The translations under genes were made by a program, and so were the position numbers. This document shows positions 7,166 to 13,374 of a stretch of DNA of 13,711 bases, piece after piece. The stretch is from Bacteroidetes bacterium QH_10_64_37 (GTDB taxonomy: Bacteria; Bacteroidota; Rhodothermia; Rhodothermales; Salinibacteraceae), in contig PXSZ01000064.1 of assembly GCA_003023105.1 (NCBI GenBank), forward strand, positions 1 through 13,711, given 5' to 3'. Below the pieces are notes generated by a model that saw nothing but the letters and a program-made list of their open reading frames with translations, had not been told where the DNA came from and searched no databases. Positions within the stretch are counted from its first letter, which is position 1. Every line of letters begins with the position of its first letter.

Positions 7166-8071
7166 ATGCCCTCCACGCCGCTCGCCCTCGTTCGCTACGT
7201 GCTGTACGGCGTGCTGATGGGGGGCGCCGACGTGATTCCCGGCGTGAGCGGGGGCACCATGGCCCTCATCGTGGGCATCTACGAGCGGCTCGTGCACGCC
7301 CTCAGCTCGGCCGTGTCGTTCGGGTTGGCGCTGCTGCGCCTCGACGTTGAGGCCGCTCGGCGGCACTGGACCGCAGTGCCGTGGGGCCTCATCGTGCCTC
7401 TCCTGGGCGGCATCGCTGGGGCCCTCCTGGTGGGGGCGAAAGTGATTCCGCCCCTCATGGACGCCTATCCGGAATCCATGCGTGGGCTCTTCTTCGGGCT
7501 CGTGGCCGCGTCGCTTCTCATTCCGGCTCGCCGCATCGAGCGCGTGACGGGGCTGCGGATTGGGATCGGGCTCGCCTGTGCCGTGGGGGCCTTCCTGCTG
7601 ACGGGCCTTCCGGCTCTCGCCGTGTCCGATCCGGGCCTGCTGCGCGTATTTTTCTCTGCAGCGGTGGCCATCTGCGCTATGATTCTGCCCGGCGTGAGCG
7701 GGGCGTTTCTGCTGGAGGCGCTGGGCATCTACACGCCCACCCTGGAGGCGCTCAACGGTCTCGAATGGGGATACGTGCTCACGTTTTGCGCAGGGGCCGC
7801 CGTGGGACTCAGCCTGTTCGCCACGCTCCTCGACCTGCTGCTGACCCATCGCCACGACGCGACGATGGCGGCACTCGTGGGGCTCATTGCGGGTGCGCTC
7901 CGCGCCCTTTGGCCCTACACGGGGCCGCATCGCGCCCTTCGATGGCCCGAGGTCGGGGAGCCGGTGCTGCCGGTCGTGGTGCTGGCGCTGGTCGGATTTG
8001 GGGCCGTGGTCGCGCTCCTGTTCTGGAGCCCGTCGGCCGAAGAAAAACAGACGACCGTGTCCGGTTCGTAG
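7166..8071 (+). CDS. popT: DUF368 family membrane transporter, PopT-type undecaprenyl phosphate translocase
   Basis: 301-residue polytopic inner-membrane protein. DUF368 members (PopT in Vibrio cholerae and Staphylococcus aureus) return undecaprenyl phosphate, the lipid carrier of cell-wall and polysaccharide synthesis, from the outer to the inner leaflet. The family signature is duplicated: IPGVSGGT at residues 24-31 and LPGVSGAF at 174-181, consistent with an internally repeated fold. Hydrophobic segments lie at about 8-40, 70-98, 104-120, 130-150, 160-190, 200-225, 232-248 and 263-290. The frame is open to a TTG at 7139, but the ATG at 7166 sits directly before the conserved start and is preferred. 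It is followed after 45 bases by the OmpA-like lipoprotein gene, suggesting cotranscription. The fold assignment is secure; the exact substrate here is inferred. Confidence 0.88.
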   Translation: MPSTPLALVRYVLYGVLMGGADVIPGVSGGTMALIVGIYERLVHALSSAVSFGLALLRLDVEAARRHWTAVPWGLIVPLLGGIAGALLVGAKVIPPLMDAYPESMRGLFFGLVAASLLIPARRIERVTGLRIGIGLACAVGAFLLTGLPALAVSDPGLLRVFFSAAVAICAMILPGVSGAFLLEALGIYTPTLEALNGLEWGYVLTFCAGAAVGLSLFATLLDLLLTHRHDATMAALVGLIAGALRALWPYTGPHRALRWPEVGEPVLPVVVLALVGFGAVVALLFWSPSAEEKQTTVSGS

Positions 8072-8116
8072 CTTGCTCCCGGTTCTGCCTCGTTTCGACT
8101 GCCGCTCCGCTGTCCG

Positions 8117-8797
8117 ATGCGCCGCCTCGCTCTTCTCCTTGGCTTCGTCCTCACCCTCGTCGTCTCGGCCGGGTGTGCCTCGGTGCAACTCGGGAATTCT
8201 CCGCCGTCGCATCTGGACTCGCTGCGGGCCGAAAACGACGCCCTGCGCGCCCGGCTTCGTGAGGTCGAAGACTCCCTGGAGCGCCGCAGCGACGTGCAGA
8301 CGGGGCAATACTACCGCGACCTGCGCGTCCTGAACGATCAGCTGAACCGCCTCATCTACGAGGTGCGGACGCTGCGGGACGGGGGGCAAACGGTGCTCGT
8401 CCTGTCGGCCGACGCGCTGTTTGAGCTCGGCACGGCCACGCTGACGTCGGAGGGGGCGAAACGGCTTCAGGCCGTTATCGATCATCTCCAGTCGACCTAT
8501 CCCACTCGCACGATTCGGGTGGAGGGACATACCAGCAACACGCCCCTGAGCGACGAGCTTCAGAAGCGATTTGCGTCGAACTGGGAGCTCTCGGCAGCCC
8601 GGGCCACCACCGTCGTCCGCCATCTGATTGAGAATAGCGACCTCGCCCCCGCCCAGTTCGTTGCCGTCGGTTACGGGGCCACGGACCCGGTGGCCTCGAA
8701 CGAGACGGCGCAGGGGCGACGCCGCAACCGACGGGTGCGCATTGCCGTGCTGCCGTCTCCTCGGGACTACTCGCGCCCCTTCGAAACGGCATGGTAG
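8117..8797 (+). CDS. OmpA/MotB-domain lipoprotein
   Basis: 226-residue envelope protein. An Arg-Arg/hydrophobic signal peptide ends in VVSAGC with Cys20 as the likely lipidated residue; Ser at -3 makes the lipobox slightly atypical. A predicted coiled coil of Leu/Arg/Glu heptads spans about 32-60, with a second helix at 65-88. The OmpA-like peptidoglycan-binding domain spans about 95-210, with LFELGTATLT, VEGHT (135-139), LSAARA and a closing RRRNRRVRI. The position usually held by the diaminopimelate-binding Asp (EGHTD) is Ser140, while the partner Arg162 is kept. It likely tethers outer membrane to cell wall, but the substitution weakens that inference. It sits between the DUF368 transporter and the EEP hydrolase, and a hairpin (8798-8825) directly follows its stop. 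Confidence 0.9.
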   Translation: MRRLALLLGFVLTLVVSAGCASVQLGNSPPSHLDSLRAENDALRARLREVEDSLERRSDVQTGQYYRDLRVLNDQLNRLIYEVRTLRDGGQTVLVLSADALFELGTATLTSEGAKRLQAVIDHLQSTYPTRTIRVEGHTSNTPLSDELQKRFASNWELSAARATTVVRHLIENSDLAPAQFVAVGYGATDPVASNETAQGRRRNRRVRIAVLPSPRDYSRPFETAW

Positions 8798-8825
8798 TAC
8801 CGAATCCGGTAACGGGATTCGGGTA
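8798..8825 (+). terminator. Hairpin directly after the OmpA-like lipoprotein gene
   Basis: CCGAATCC (8800-8807) pairs perfectly with GGATTCGG (8815-8822) around a seven-base loop, and the outer TA can pair past one bulged G. It starts at the base after the TAG stop. No T-run follows, so it may attenuate or stabilise the message rather than end it; the next gene starts 75 bases later on the same strand. Confidence 0.45.
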
Positions 8826-8900
8826 TGGAAGAGGGAGAGGTCGGAGGCGAGACGGGTTTCCTTCTCCCCCATTCGGCCCGCATCGATTCGTAAGTGACCC

Positions 8901-9968
8901 GTGAAGCGCACCCTTCAGGTTCTTGGCGGATTTATTGGCGTCCTTCTCCTGGGGCTCGTCGGCTTCTTTTTCTGGGCGAGCTCGGGCCGTCTGCCGGACG
9001 AGGACCTCGCGCAGATCCGCACGTACGCCCCCGCGCCCGGCACGACGGCGCCGGACACGCTCACGGTGACGACCTACAACATCGGCTACCTGTCGGGCAT
9101 GACAAACAACGAGCCCGTGGTGCGGCCCGATAGTCTCTTCTACGCGAACATGGACCAGGTCGTCCGCTTCTTTCGGAGAGTCGACCCCGATATCGCTGGG
9201 CTCCAGGAGATCGACTTCGGTGGCGCGCGCGTGGCGCACGTCCATCAGCTCGACACCCTCGCCACCCGACTCGGCTCCCCTGCTGCGGCGCAGGCCGTGA
9301 ACTGGGACGAGCGCTACCTACCGTTCCCCTACGGTCGCCCCGCCGTCAATTTCGGGCGCACCCTCTCCGGACAGGCCGTCTTCAGCCGCTTTCCCATTCG
9401 GCGGCACGTCCGAAACGTGCTCCCTCGCCCGCCGCAACTGTTTTTTCGGGATGCGTTCTACCTCGATCGCCTCGCCCAAATCGTGCTGCTCAACGTTGGG
9501 GGCCGCGTGCTCGGCGTCATCAACGCGCACCTGGAGTCTTTCGACACAGAAATGCGCGAGGAACAGGCCCGTATCGTGAACGACCTCTACCGCCGCCTGT
9601 CTACCGAGGGCATCCCGACGCTCCTGCTCGGCGACTTCAACAGCCGTCTCTCCCGCACCAATTCCGCGTCGCAGGACGAGACGATGCGGCTCTTGCTGGA
9701 CGGCACGAACCTGCGCCCTGCGGTCGCGGCCGCTCCGGAGGACACGGCGCACGCCACCTATCCCGCCAACGCGCCGACCCGTCGCATCGACTACATCTTC
9801 TACCCCCCGCGCTTCTTCGACCCTACGGACACACAGCGGTGGTGCGGAGTCCCCAATCCTCCGTCCGACCACTGCGCACTCACGGCCTCTTTCCACCTCA
9901 CGCCGTCCGCAGAGAAATGGCCGACTCACGAGGCCCTCCCGTCGCTGGAAAATCTATCGGTCGAGTAG
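8901..9968 (+). CDS. Membrane-anchored endonuclease/exonuclease/phosphatase (EEP) family hydrolase
   Basis: 355-residue protein of the EEP (DNase I-like) superfamily, metal-dependent phosphodiesterases and phosphatases acting on nucleic acids, inositol phosphates or sphingolipids. Residues 7-27 form one membrane helix after a short Lys/Arg start, so the catalytic domain is probably outside the cytoplasmic membrane. All hallmark residues are present: TYNIGY (Asn60), LQEID (Glu103), NAHLES (His210), GDFNSR (Asp245, Asn247), RRIDYIF and the final PSDH (Asp323, His324), so it should be active. The start is the GTG at 8901; the frame has no ATG before the membrane helix. Substrate is unknown. An extracytoplasmic location next to a lipid-carrier transporter makes a phospholipid or lipid-linked substrate worth considering, but this is inference. 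A short hairpin follows at 9974-9989. Confidence 0.88.
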   Translation: MKRTLQVLGGFIGVLLLGLVGFFFWASSGRLPDEDLAQIRTYAPAPGTTAPDTLTVTTYNIGYLSGMTNNEPVVRPDSLFYANMDQVVRFFRRVDPDIAGLQEIDFGGARVAHVHQLDTLATRLGSPAAAQAVNWDERYLPFPYGRPAVNFGRTLSGQAVFSRFPIRRHVRNVLPRPPQLFFRDAFYLDRLAQIVLLNVGGRVLGVINAHLESFDTEMREEQARIVNDLYRRLSTEGIPTLLLGDFNSRLSRTNSASQDETMRLLLDGTNLRPAVAAAPEDTAHATYPANAPTRRIDYIFYPPRFFDPTDTQRWCGVPNPPSDHCALTASFHLTPSAEKWPTHEALPSLENLSVE

Positions 9969-9973
9969 ACGAG

Positions 9974-9989
9974 GCTTCCGTCTGGAAGC
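9974..9989. terminator. Short hairpin between convergent EEP and hemH genes
   Basis: GCTTCC (9974-9979) pairs with GGAAGC (9984-9989) around GTCT, five bases after the EEP stop. With no T-run and only six base pairs it is a weak candidate, but its location between convergent gene ends is right for a bidirectional terminator. Confidence 0.35.
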
Positions 9990-10054
9990 GAGAACAGACC
10001 CCATTCTCCCACGCCCCTACGCTCTTTCCCTCCCACGCACCCACTCCGGGAACC

Positions 10055-11371
10055 CTACGCCGTCGCCAGCTCGCGGGCCTCTTCCGATTCGGATTCCTCC
10101 CAGTTCGTCGCTTCGGCCACGTTCTGGCACTGATGGCATCGGATGTCGCGGTCCTTGATCTGGTAGCAGGGCCGCTCGCTGCCCGGCGTCGGCGTCTGCA
10201 CGTTCGGCAGCTGGAGCTGCGCGGCTGTCATGTCGGCCAGCGTCTCGATGAACTTGGGGTGGCTGTTGAGCCCGGGCATCACCTCGTAGTGCTCCGGAAT
10301 TGGGGCGTCCTCCTCCTCCAGCTCCTCCGGAATCTCGATGGCCAGCTCATAGCTCGTCTCGATGTGGTCGGTCACGAACGCCACCGGAATGACGAGCACG
10401 TCCTCGCCCTCCTCGGCGAGGTGCTCCACCGTCTCGTCCGTCGCGGGCGTGAGCCACTCCGACGGTCCCACCTTGCTCTGGAAGGCCGTGCTGAACGCGT
10501 GGTCGAACCCGCGGTGCTCCATCAGGTGTTGCACTGTGGAGTGGACGAGGCAGCAGTACGGGTCCTGCCGCTCGGTCATCTCCGTGAGCGGTGTGCCGTG
10601 CGCGCTGAAGAGGAAGTGCACGTCCTCGCGCACGTCGTCGGGGAAGCGGGCCAGCCCCTCGTCGATTCGTTCGCTCAGTGCCTCGATGTATTTCGGATAC
10701 GTGGCGTATTCGAAGACGGAGGTGGTGGGCCAGGCCGGAATCTCGCCCGCCTTTTCCAGCTCGTGCCAGTAGACGAGCGATGCGCCCGTCGTGGTCTTCG
10801 AGTACTGCGGGTAGAGGGGAAGCAGGACCACCTTGTCCACGCCGTCTGCCTGCATCTGCGCCGCAGCGTCCTCGCTGAAGGGCTCCCAGTACCGCATCGC
10901 CATGTAGGTCTTGAACGCGGCGCCCGTCTCCGCGGCGTACTGCTCGTTGAGACGCTGCTCCAGCTTGGCGGCTTGGTCGCGCGTGAGCGGATTGATCGGC
11001 GAGCCCCCGTCGTCGCTGATTTCCTTGTAGTCCTCGGCGACCGACTTCGAGCGGAAGTACGAGATGGTCTTGGCGAATGCCTGTCGGACGCGGCCCCGGG
11101 CCTGAAAATACACGACCTCCGAAAAGTCGATGATGGCCGGATCCATGAACAGGTTGTACAGGAACGGCTCCACGGCCTCCTCGCCGTCGGGGCCGCCCAG
11201 ATTGAGGAGCACGACGCCCACCGTATCGCCCGACTCCACCCCGAGCTTGGACGAGGGGAAGAACTCTCCGTGCACCAGTCGAGGATCGCTGTTGTATTCC
11301 TCACGGTCGTAGCGCTGCAAGAACTCAAACGGCGTCATTGCTTCGCGGCGGTTGCTTGTGGGGACGGTCAT
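10055..11371 (-). CDS. hemH: Ferrochelatase (protoporphyrin/coproporphyrin ferrochelatase)
   Basis: 438-residue enzyme that inserts Fe2+ into a porphyrin at the end of heme synthesis. Family motifs are clear: LLNLGGPD (55-62), PLYPQYS (185-191), SAHGTP with catalytic His258, QSKVGPSEWL (298-307) and VAFVTDHIET with the conserved acid Glu338. It is longer than the usual 310-380 residues. An acidic N-terminal extension of about 48 residues precedes the first motif, and the tail beyond about 385 holds Cys402, Cys412 and Cys415 (CHQC) before an acidic end. Cys273-Cys274 lie internally. Some bacterial ferrochelatases bind a [2Fe-2S] cluster through C-terminal cysteines, so a cluster or zinc site is possible but unproven. 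The start is the ATG at 11369-11371; Met12 is an alternative. It is divergent from pyrR across a 333-base spacer. Confidence 0.96.
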   Translation of the reverse strand: MTVPTSNRREAMTPFEFLQRYDREEYNSDPRLVHGEFFPSSKLGVESGDTVGVVLLNLGGPDGEEAVEPFLYNLFMDPAIIDFSEVVYFQARGRVRQAFAKTISYFRSKSVAEDYKEISDDGGSPINPLTRDQAAKLEQRLNEQYAAETGAAFKTYMAMRYWEPFSEDAAAQMQADGVDKVVLLPLYPQYSKTTTGASLVYWHELEKAGEIPAWPTTSVFEYATYPKYIEALSERIDEGLARFPDDVREDVHFLFSAHGTPLTEMTERQDPYCCLVHSTVQHLMEHRGFDHAFSTAFQSKVGPSEWLTPATDETVEHLAEEGEDVLVIPVAFVTDHIETSYELAIEIPEELEEEDAPIPEHYEVMPGLNSHPKFIETLADMTAAQLQLPNVQTPTPGSERPCYQIKDRDIRCHQCQNVAEATNWEESESEEARELATA

Positions 11372-11704
11372 CGTAGCGGCGAGTGTGCAAACGACGGGGA
11401 GGGGCGAAAAGACTCGCCCGCTGCATCAATCGTTGCACATGCGTTTCGATGTTTGCGCAACGGGAAAGGGCCACAGTTCGGTTCCGGATTTCCGGTCGAT
11501 TTACAGTCCGGGGGCGCCGATGTGGAGGATGGAAAACACCTGCTCTGCTGCGGAATACGCTCTTCCCAGAGGAATCCCGCGCGAGCTGCTGCCCAACGAC
11601 CGGAACTACCATGGCGATCTCTCGACGACGCACAGCACCCTGCATTGAGTACGCTGTCCCCCTCTGCTGACACGCTCTCTCCTTCAAATCCCAGCCAGTC
11701 CGAG
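11372..11704. promoter_or_regulatory. Divergent intergenic region between hemH and pyrR
   Basis: This 333-base spacer holds no convincing gene but must carry the start signals for both neighbours. An inverted repeat CGTTGC (11431-11436) / GCAACG (11457-11462), overlapping the palindrome TTGCGCAA at 11453-11460, lies 60-90 bases upstream of hemH and could be an operator. I found no clear -35/-10 pair for either gene and no convincing PyrR-type RNA-binding hairpin. Confidence 0.4.
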
Positions 11705-12250
11705 ATGGGTCGTACACGCATCATGTCGCCCGAGCGAGTCCGGCGCACGCTCCGACGTCTGGCCTACGAGATCATCGAACGAAACCGAGGGGCCGACTCG
11801 GTCGAGCTCTTTGGCATTCAGCGAAGCGGCGTCCCGGTCGCCCGCGCCGTGGCGGAGGAGATCAGCGCCGTGGAAAAGACGAAAATTGAGGCCTACGATC
11901 TCGACGTGACGCCCTTTCGGGATGATCGGTCCGGTCTCGATCCCCCTACGGCCCCACCGCACGACATCGACGTGACGGAGCGGGATGTCGTCCTCGTCGA
12001 CGACGTCGTGTTTACGGGGCGTACGGCTCGGGCTGCCCTCGACGCAGTCCTCCAGTACGGTCGTCCGCGCAGCATCCAACTCGTCGTACTCATCGACCGG
12101 GGGCACCGCGAGTACCCCATCCAACCCGACTGTACCGGGCGCCGCCTTCAGACCAAGCACCGGGAGCAGGTCGTCGTGGAGACCGACGAGGAGTTCGCGG
12201 TGTACGTTGAAGGGGATACGTTGAAGACTGAGTCCCAAGGATCTAATTAA
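11705..12250 (+). CDS. pyrR: PyrR-type bifunctional regulator / uracil phosphoribosyltransferase
   Basis: 181-residue type I phosphoribosyltransferase. PyrR proteins convert uracil and PRPP to UMP and, in some bacteria, bind pyr mRNA to attenuate pyrimidine genes. The PRPP loop VLVDDVVFTGRTA is at 97-109. GIQRSGVPVA (37-46) and the PyrR-like DRGHREYPIQPD (131-142) separate it from hypoxanthine-type enzymes. A flexible hairpin stretch at about 70-90 (RDDRSGLDPPTAPP) also fits PyrR. The reading frame is open far upstream through the hemH antisense strand, but the domain begins at the ATG at 11705; the ATG at 11723 is an alternative. No pyr biosynthesis gene is adjacent, so an RNA-regulatory role is unsupported locally. 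Its last 8 bases overlap the end of the convergent PASTA gene. Confidence 0.92.
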   Translation: MGRTRIMSPERVRRTLRRLAYEIIERNRGADSVELFGIQRSGVPVARAVAEEISAVEKTKIEAYDLDVTPFRDDRSGLDPPTAPPHDIDVTERDVVLVDDVVFTGRTARAALDAVLQYGRPRSIQLVVLIDRGHREYPIQPDCTGRRLQTKHREQVVVETDEEFAVYVEGDTLKTESQGSN

Positions 12251-13109
12251 CGGCCATCGTGTCCTGACGGGTCGAGTTCGGCGCGGGCACCTGCGTCGAA
12301 TCGTCCGTGGTGAACAGGCGAATTTTCGTGCCGGCCCGCACCTTTGTTCCCGCATCCCGGCCCTGACGCCGAACGAAGCGCTTTGTCGCCGACGTGTCCG
12401 CCGACTGCGAGGTGTCCCGGGGGGAGTCCGGGGTGCGCGGGTCGACGACGGTGGCCTGGAGCTTTTGCTGGCGCAGGCGACTTTGAGCCGTCTCGACCGT
12501 CTGACCCACAACGCTTGGTACCTGAACGGTATCTGTGCCCAGTCCAGTGCTGTACCACAGGTTGACCGTCTCGCCCGTCTCGAGGGAGTCGCCGGGCTCC
12601 GGCTGCTGTCGCGTAATCGTGTTCGGGTAGGGCGACGGAATGGAATCCGGGTTCACGGTTCCCACCTTGAGGCCGAGGGCAGACACCCGGTTTTTGGCCT
12701 CCCGAACCGAGATGCCGTTGAGGTCGGGAACGTCGACCATCGGCACCTCCCCCGCATTGACCGTCAGGTACACGCGGCGTCCCGGTTTCACGTCCGCGTT
12801 TGGGGGAGGATTTTGGTCGACAACCACATCTTGTGCGACATTGGGGTTGTAGCGACCAACCTGACGCTCGACCGTCAAGTCTCGATTCCGAGCGAGCTTC
12901 TTCGCTTTCTTAAAGGGACGATTTTCTACGTCGGGCACGCGAACGGCCACTCCGTGGCGCGTGTAGGAGGGCATGATCATGGCATCGACCAGAAAATAGG
13001 TTCCGATCCCGAGGACCAGAAGGCCCCCGAGCCCTCCCCAAAAATAGAGATTTCGGAAGAGGGTGCGGAGCCAGTCAAAAGCCACCTTAGACGTGCGTCG
13101 GAGGCGCAT
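12243..13109 (-). CDS. Membrane-anchored protein with three PASTA domains, no kinase
   Basis: 288-residue single-pass envelope protein. A basic N-terminus (RLRRTSK...RTLFRN) precedes one membrane helix at about 22-44, placing the rest outside the membrane. Three PASTA repeats follow at about 55-119, 124-188 and 195-268, each with a VPDV/VPDL/VPSV start, a central GL-type helix and a PG-V-G turn (NPPPNADVKPG, QQPEPGDSLETG). The third is interrupted at about 222-245 by a polar Asp/Ser/Thr/Pro insert. PASTA domains usually sense peptidoglycan or beta-lactams on Ser/Thr kinases or penicillin-binding proteins; neither partner domain is present, so this is a stand-alone form. The frame stays open 119 codons upstream, but that part is Arg/Pro/Ser-rich with no domain. 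The ATG at 13107-13109, just before the membrane helix, is the likely start. Confidence 0.9.
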   Translation of the reverse strand: MRLRRTSKVAFDWLRTLFRNLYFWGGLGGLLVLGIGTYFLVDAMIMPSYTRHGVAVRVPDVENRPFKKAKKLARNRDLTVERQVGRYNPNVAQDVVVDQNPPPNADVKPGRRVYLTVNAGEVPMVDVPDLNGISVREAKNRVSALGLKVGTVNPDSIPSPYPNTITRQQPEPGDSLETGETVNLWYSTGLGTDTVQVPSVVGQTVETAQSRLRQQKLQATVVDPRTPDSPRDTSQSADTSATKRFVRRQGRDAGTKVRAGTKIRLFTTDDSTQVPAPNSTRQDTMAVN

Positions 13110-13203
13110 TACTGCAGAAACATGTGGGAAAACCGATGAATTGGATGCGAGGCCGATAGCCGGCGCAAGGGAAGCCCTTCTGTGCAACGCGTCGGCAGAG
13201 TAA

Positions 13204-13219
13204 CACGAATCGGTTCGTG
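13204..13219. promoter_or_regulatory. 16-bp palindrome upstream of the PASTA gene
   Basis: CACGAATCGGTTCGTG has perfect 6-bp arms around TCGG and lies about 95 bases upstream of the PASTA start. The symmetry suits a dimeric regulator, but only one copy is visible and no regulator can be named. Confidence 0.3.
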
Positions 13220-13285
13220 CAGTTTCCGATCCTCTATCCGGAATTCTGCAACCCAGGTTGTGCCCTGTCGACAGATTGGTGCTCT

Positions 13286-13316
13286 TTCGAATGGACACGG
13301 GTTCGAATGGACACGG
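13286..13316. repeat. Tandem direct repeat, 16-bp period, two copies
   Basis: TTCGAATGGACACGG occurs at 13286-13300 and again at 13302-13316, identical over 15 bases with one spacer base. It directly abuts the inverted repeat at 13325-13374. Confidence 0.8.
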
Positions 13317-13324
13317 ACAAAGGA

Positions 13325-13374
13325 GGGACGCGGAGGCGCAGGGAGGTCTTTGCGTCGCCCTTTCTCCGCGTCCC
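13325..13374. repeat. 50-base hairpin with perfect 11-bp arms
   Basis: GGGACGCGGAG (13325-13335) is the exact reverse complement of CTCCGCGTCCC (13364-13374). The 28-base interior can pair further (GGCG with CGCC). Such GGACGCGGAG-type palindromes resemble dispersed intergenic repeats of high-GC bacteria. It is too far upstream of the PASTA gene (over 200 bases) to be a simple operator and follows no visible gene as a terminator. Confidence 0.7.

Noticed and set aside
7151..8911. 586-codon minus-strand frame across the transporter and lipoprotein genes
   Set aside because: It is the antisense of two clear genes, is full of His/Arg/Gln/Pro and has no domain; long antisense frames are common in high-GC DNA.
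9839..11704. Long plus-strand open frame leading into pyrR
   Set aside because: It is antisense to hemH and part of the EEP gene; only the last 181 codons from 11705 show a real protein family.
11696..11712. AGTCCGAGATGG at the pyrR start as a PyrR-binding RNA loop
   Set aside because: It only partly matches the known binding-loop consensus and no flanking stem is evident.
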